NCBI GenBank assembly: GCA_012269745.1
Contig: JAAXJR010000026.1
Span: 11,067 to 64,423 of the forward strand
Source of the DNA: Flavobacteriales bacterium
Lineage (GTDB): Bacteria; Bacteroidota; Bacteroidia; Flavobacteriales; Schleiferiaceae
Reading direction: 5' to 3'
Length of the DNA: 53,357 nt
Shown: positions 51,275 through 53,357 of the stretch, piece after piece
How positions within the stretch are numbered: the first letter of the stretch is position 1
Layout of the letters: each line of letters starts with the position of its first letter
Translations under genes and position numbers: made by a program
The notes under the pieces: model-generated
What the model saw: only the letters and a program-made list of their open reading frames with translations
What the model was told of the DNA's origin: nothing
The model's database searches: none

Positions 51275-52303
51275 CTAAATGAACTTTGCAAGGTCTAAAT
51301 TCAACCACTCAAGGGCCGCGCCGTGCAACAATTTTCCTTTGCGCTCCTCGCTCCAAGGCATGGAGTTAATGAGTTTGCCCGGTTGTAGTTCTCCAAGAGG
51401 AAAAGGATAATCCGTCCCCAAAGCCACCCTGTTTTCGCCTACCAAACCAACGACATAGTCTAGCATTTTAGGATCGTGAACGAGGGAATCGAGCCAAAAC
51501 TTACCCATGTATTTCTCCGGTGAAATCTGATTATCAATCGCACATAAATCTGGACGAACGTCAAAACCGTGCTTAATACGCCCAAGGGTCGCTGGGAATG
51601 AACCACCGCCGTGGGCGAATGCGAAACGAAGCTTCGGCAACCGTTCAAAAACGCCACCAAAAATGAGTGAACAGATGGCCAAAGAGCTCTCTGCGGGCAT
51701 GCCCACCAACCAAGGGAGCCAATACTTTTCCATCTTATCCTTGCCCATCATGTCCCACGGGTGAACGAAAATGGCCATATCGAGATCTTGACAGGCTTCA
51801 AAGATGGGGAACAACTCCGGTGCATCGAGGTTCCAATCGTTAATGTGTGTACCTATCTGAATGCCTTGAAGGCCTATTTCCTTGCAACGTCTGAGCTCTG
51901 CAATTGCCAACTCTGGCGCCTGCATGGGCAGCGTTCCAAGGCCTACAAATCGCTTCGGGTATTTCGCACATATTTCTGCAATGTGGTCGTTCAAGAAAAC
52001 TGCCACCTCAAGCGTATCCTTGGGTTTGGCCCAATAGCTAAACATTACTGGAACGGTTGAGAGTACCTGTACATCTACGAACTGATGGTCGCATTCACTC
52101 ATGCGCGTCCCAGGATCCCAACAATTGCTTTCCACTTCTCTGAAAAAGTGGTCGTCCTTCATCATTCGTGCACAAGAAGGCATATGGTGATCTAGACTGA
52201 TAAACCCGCCGTATCCAAAGCGCTCACGGAAGTTAGGGATGTCCCTCGGTAAGATGTGTGTATGTATGTCTACCGTGAAATTTCTACTAGTTACCTCACA
52301 CAT
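51275..52303 (-). CDS. 2-amino-3-carboxymuconate-6-semialdehyde decarboxylase
   Basis: A 342-residue amidohydrolase-superfamily decarboxylase. The zinc ligands are H14 and H16 (DIHTH), H181 (FVHPWDM) and D298 (GTDYPFP), with H231 (AHGGGSFP) as the catalytic His; the spacing agrees with the characterised Pseudomonas enzyme. It removes CO2 from aminocarboxymuconate semialdehyde, diverting tryptophan carbon away from NAD synthesis toward full breakdown. It follows the dioxygenase gene that makes its substrate by two bases, so the two are one operon. Confidence 0.93.
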   Translation of the reverse strand: MCEVTSRNFTVDIHTHILPRDIPNFRERFGYGGFISLDHHMPSCARMMKDDHFFREVESNCWDPGTRMSECDHQFVDVQVLSTVPVMFSYWAKPKDTLEVAVFLNDHIAEICAKYPKRFVGLGTLPMQAPELAIAELRRCKEIGLQGIQIGTHINDWNLDAPELFPIFEACQDLDMAIFVHPWDMMGKDKMEKYWLPWLVGMPAESSLAICSLIFGGVFERLPKLRFAFAHGGGSFPATLGRIKHGFDVRPDLCAIDNQISPEKYMGKFWLDSLVHDPKMLDYVVGLVGENRVALGTDYPFPLGELQPGKLINSMPWSEERKGKLLHGAALEWLNLDLAKFI

Positions 52304-52305
52304 AC

Positions 52306-52836
52306 TTATACGAATCTAGGGTCCGATTCCATTCTAGTACCGCACTTCTCACAAGTGCGCTTTTCTTCGCTGGCATAATATTCTTTGAACCTTGGCAAGA
52401 AATCTGTTTCGATGTTCTTCAGTTCGAAATAGGTCTCGTGCAATTTGTGATTACAGCTGTCGCAGAACCACAATAGTCCGTCTGTGTAGCCGCGGCCTTC
52501 GCGCTTGCGCTCCACCACCAAACCTATGCTGCCTTCATGGCGAACAGGGCTGTGCGGCACTTTCGCCGGTACGGTCATCATATCTCCAGGGCCTAAATCC
52601 AAGCTTTTTACCTCGCCGTCCACTTGCACATTGACCGTGATATTCCCCTCCAATTGGTAGAAGAATTCTTCCGTTTCATTGTAGTGGTAATCCTTTCTGG
52701 CATTGGGACCTGCAACGACCATAACGATGTATTCATCGCTATCCGGCGTCAAGTTCTTATTGGCTACTGGTGGTTTGAGCAGGTCGCGATTTTCATCGAG
52801 CCACTTCTGGAAATTAAACGGTTGTAGTACAGACAT
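52306..52836 (-). CDS. 3-hydroxyanthranilate 3,4-dioxygenase
   Basis: A 176-residue cupin that opens the ring of 3-hydroxyanthranilate with O2. The catalytic iron ligands fall at H51, E57 and H95, the same numbers as in the characterised Cupriavidus enzyme. The second, rubredoxin-like metal site of the bacterial form is also complete: C125, C128 (FCDSC) and C162, C165 (CEKC). The ATG at 52836 was chosen because this numbering fits exactly; the upstream start adds eight residues. It heads an operon with the decarboxylase and is divergent from the aldehyde dehydrogenase. Confidence 0.95.
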   Translation of the reverse strand: MSVLQPFNFQKWLDENRDLLKPPVANKNLTPDSDEYIVMVVAGPNARKDYHYNETEEFFYQLEGNITVNVQVDGEVKSLDLGPGDMMTVPAKVPHSPVRHEGSIGLVVERKREGRGYTDGLLWFCDSCNHKLHETYFELKNIETDFLPRFKEYYASEEKRTCEKCGTRMESDPRFV

Positions 52837-52888
52837 GATTTGTTTGCTTTGGAGTACCAATTTAGGGCAAAAGTGAGGGCTTTTAAAA

Positions 52889-52914
52889 TTGGACCCAAAG
52901 CTTCCTTATCTTCG
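52889..52914 (+). promoter_or_regulatory. Candidate promoter of the aldehyde dehydrogenase gene
   Basis: TTG at 52889-52891, 15 bases, then TATCTTCG at 52907-52914 (one mismatch to TAnnTTTG), 20 bases before the ATG at 52934. A weaker box, TAAATTGG, faces the dioxygenase gene on the minus strand at about 52858-52865. Confidence 0.4.
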
Positions 52915-52933
52915 CTACACACAGACCCAGATA

Positions 52934-53357
52934 ATGAACATTCGCAATTACATCGATGGCGCCTTTTTAGATCCAGTAGGTGGCCAATTCTTAGACAATA
53001 TCGATCCGTCAACCGGAAACGCCTATGGCCTCATTCCTCGAAGCCAAGCCGCCGATGTAGACCTTGCTGTAGCCGCGGCCAAAGCCGCTTTTCCGGCATG
53101 GAGTTCCCTTAGCGCAGCCGAACGTTCATCCTGGCTCATGAAAGTTTCGAATGCCATAGATGCAAAGCTAGATATGCTGGCACTCGCCGAGAGCAAAGAC
53201 AACGGCAAGCCGCTCAAGCTAGCTACGGCTGTAGATATCCCTCGCGCTCGTGACAACTTTAAATTCTATGCAACGGCCATCCTTCATGACGCATATGAAA
53301 CACATGATATGGGTGTGGACGGTTTTAATTACACCCTGCGTCAACCCATTGGTGTGG
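52934..53357 (+). CDS. Aldehyde dehydrogenase, probable 2-aminomuconate semialdehyde dehydrogenase (5' fragment)
   Basis: An open frame from ATG at 52934 that runs off the window after 141 codons. The start MNIRNYIDGAFLDPVGGQFL and the segments NIDPSTGNAYGLIPRS, AAKAAFPAWSSLSAAERSSW and the ESKDNGKPLKLA stretch are the N-terminal NAD-binding region of the aldehyde dehydrogenase superfamily, close to ALDH8-like enzymes. The final bases encode LRQPIGV, the segment preceding the cofactor-binding core; catalytic Cys and Glu lie outside. Divergence from the dioxygenase-decarboxylase operon suggests that it oxidises 2-aminomuconate semialdehyde, the next step of that pathway. Confidence 0.88.
   Translation, partial: MNIRNYIDGAFLDPVGGQFLDNIDPSTGNAYGLIPRSQAADVDLAVAAAKAAFPAWSSLSAAERSSWLMKVSNAIDAKLDMLALAESKDNGKPLKLATAVDIPRARDNFKFYATAILHDAYETHDMGVDGFNYTLRQPIGV

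Overview
The window looks like chromosomal DNA of a Bacteroidota, most likely a flavobacterium-like member of Flavobacteriales. The signs are type IX secretion (T9SS) C-terminal sorting domains (positions 9807-11822 and 27564-30875), Bacteroidota-restricted families (DUF4270, LruC, S46 peptidase, a long PurF-like protein, DUF2795), near absence of Shine-Dalgarno sites, and many copies of the Bacteroidota -7 promoter element TAnnTTTG at a fixed distance before start codons. I see no tRNA, rRNA, CRISPR array, insertion sequence or phage gene. Coding density is high and no gap exceeds 300 bases.

Layout. 1-9.6 kb is housekeeping: the end of a threonine dehydrogenase, a GNAT/gamma-carbonic-anhydrase pair, an Fe-S carrier (Nfu), a membrane fatty-acid desaturase, glucose-6-phosphate isomerase, a MarR regulator, then frr, pyrH, tsf, rpsB, rpsI and rplM on the minus strand. 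9.8-17.1 kb is envelope and secreted proteins: an M43 metalloprotease, a large Asp-box (BNR/VPS10-like) protein paired with a Tat-exported Gfo/Idh/MocA oxidoreductase, and a small outer-membrane protein. 17.2-27.6 kb holds glmS with a newly noticed 31-residue membrane peptide gene, a DUF4270 lipoprotein overlapping a GT5-only glycogen-synthase-like gene, the panC-panD-flippase-radA operon, an OmpA lipoprotein with a membrane-anchored coiled-coil partner, and comF. 27.6-44.3 kb holds a 1103-residue T9SS adhesin-like protein, an Ig-like lipoprotein with a TPR protein, SCO and cytochrome c genes in divergent arrangement, ABC-F and LolD-type ATPases, an S9 peptidase, an LruC lipoprotein, a Kazal-like lipoprotein with an ABM protein, and an S46 dipeptidyl peptidase. 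44.4-53.4 kb holds the 2-oxoglutarate dehydrogenase operon (sucA-odhB), DUF2795, a PurF-like protein coupled to a cobalamin adenosyltransferase, and three consecutive enzymes of the kynurenine branch of tryptophan breakdown.

How it works together. Several exported peptidases (M43, S9, S46) suggest that the cell degrades proteins and feeds on peptides; the kynurenine genes and 2-oxoglutarate dehydrogenase would carry amino-acid carbon into central metabolism.

The most unusual signals are at DNA level. In three convergent gene pairs the terminator of one gene appears to be written inside the coding sequence of its neighbour; the clearest is a perfect 30-bp palindrome in comF. A 12-bp inverted repeat exactly brackets the promoter of the LruC lipoprotein. 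The S46 peptidase promoter abuts the odhB terminator so that its own transcript would lack most of one stem arm. These are readings of the sequence and have not been tested.
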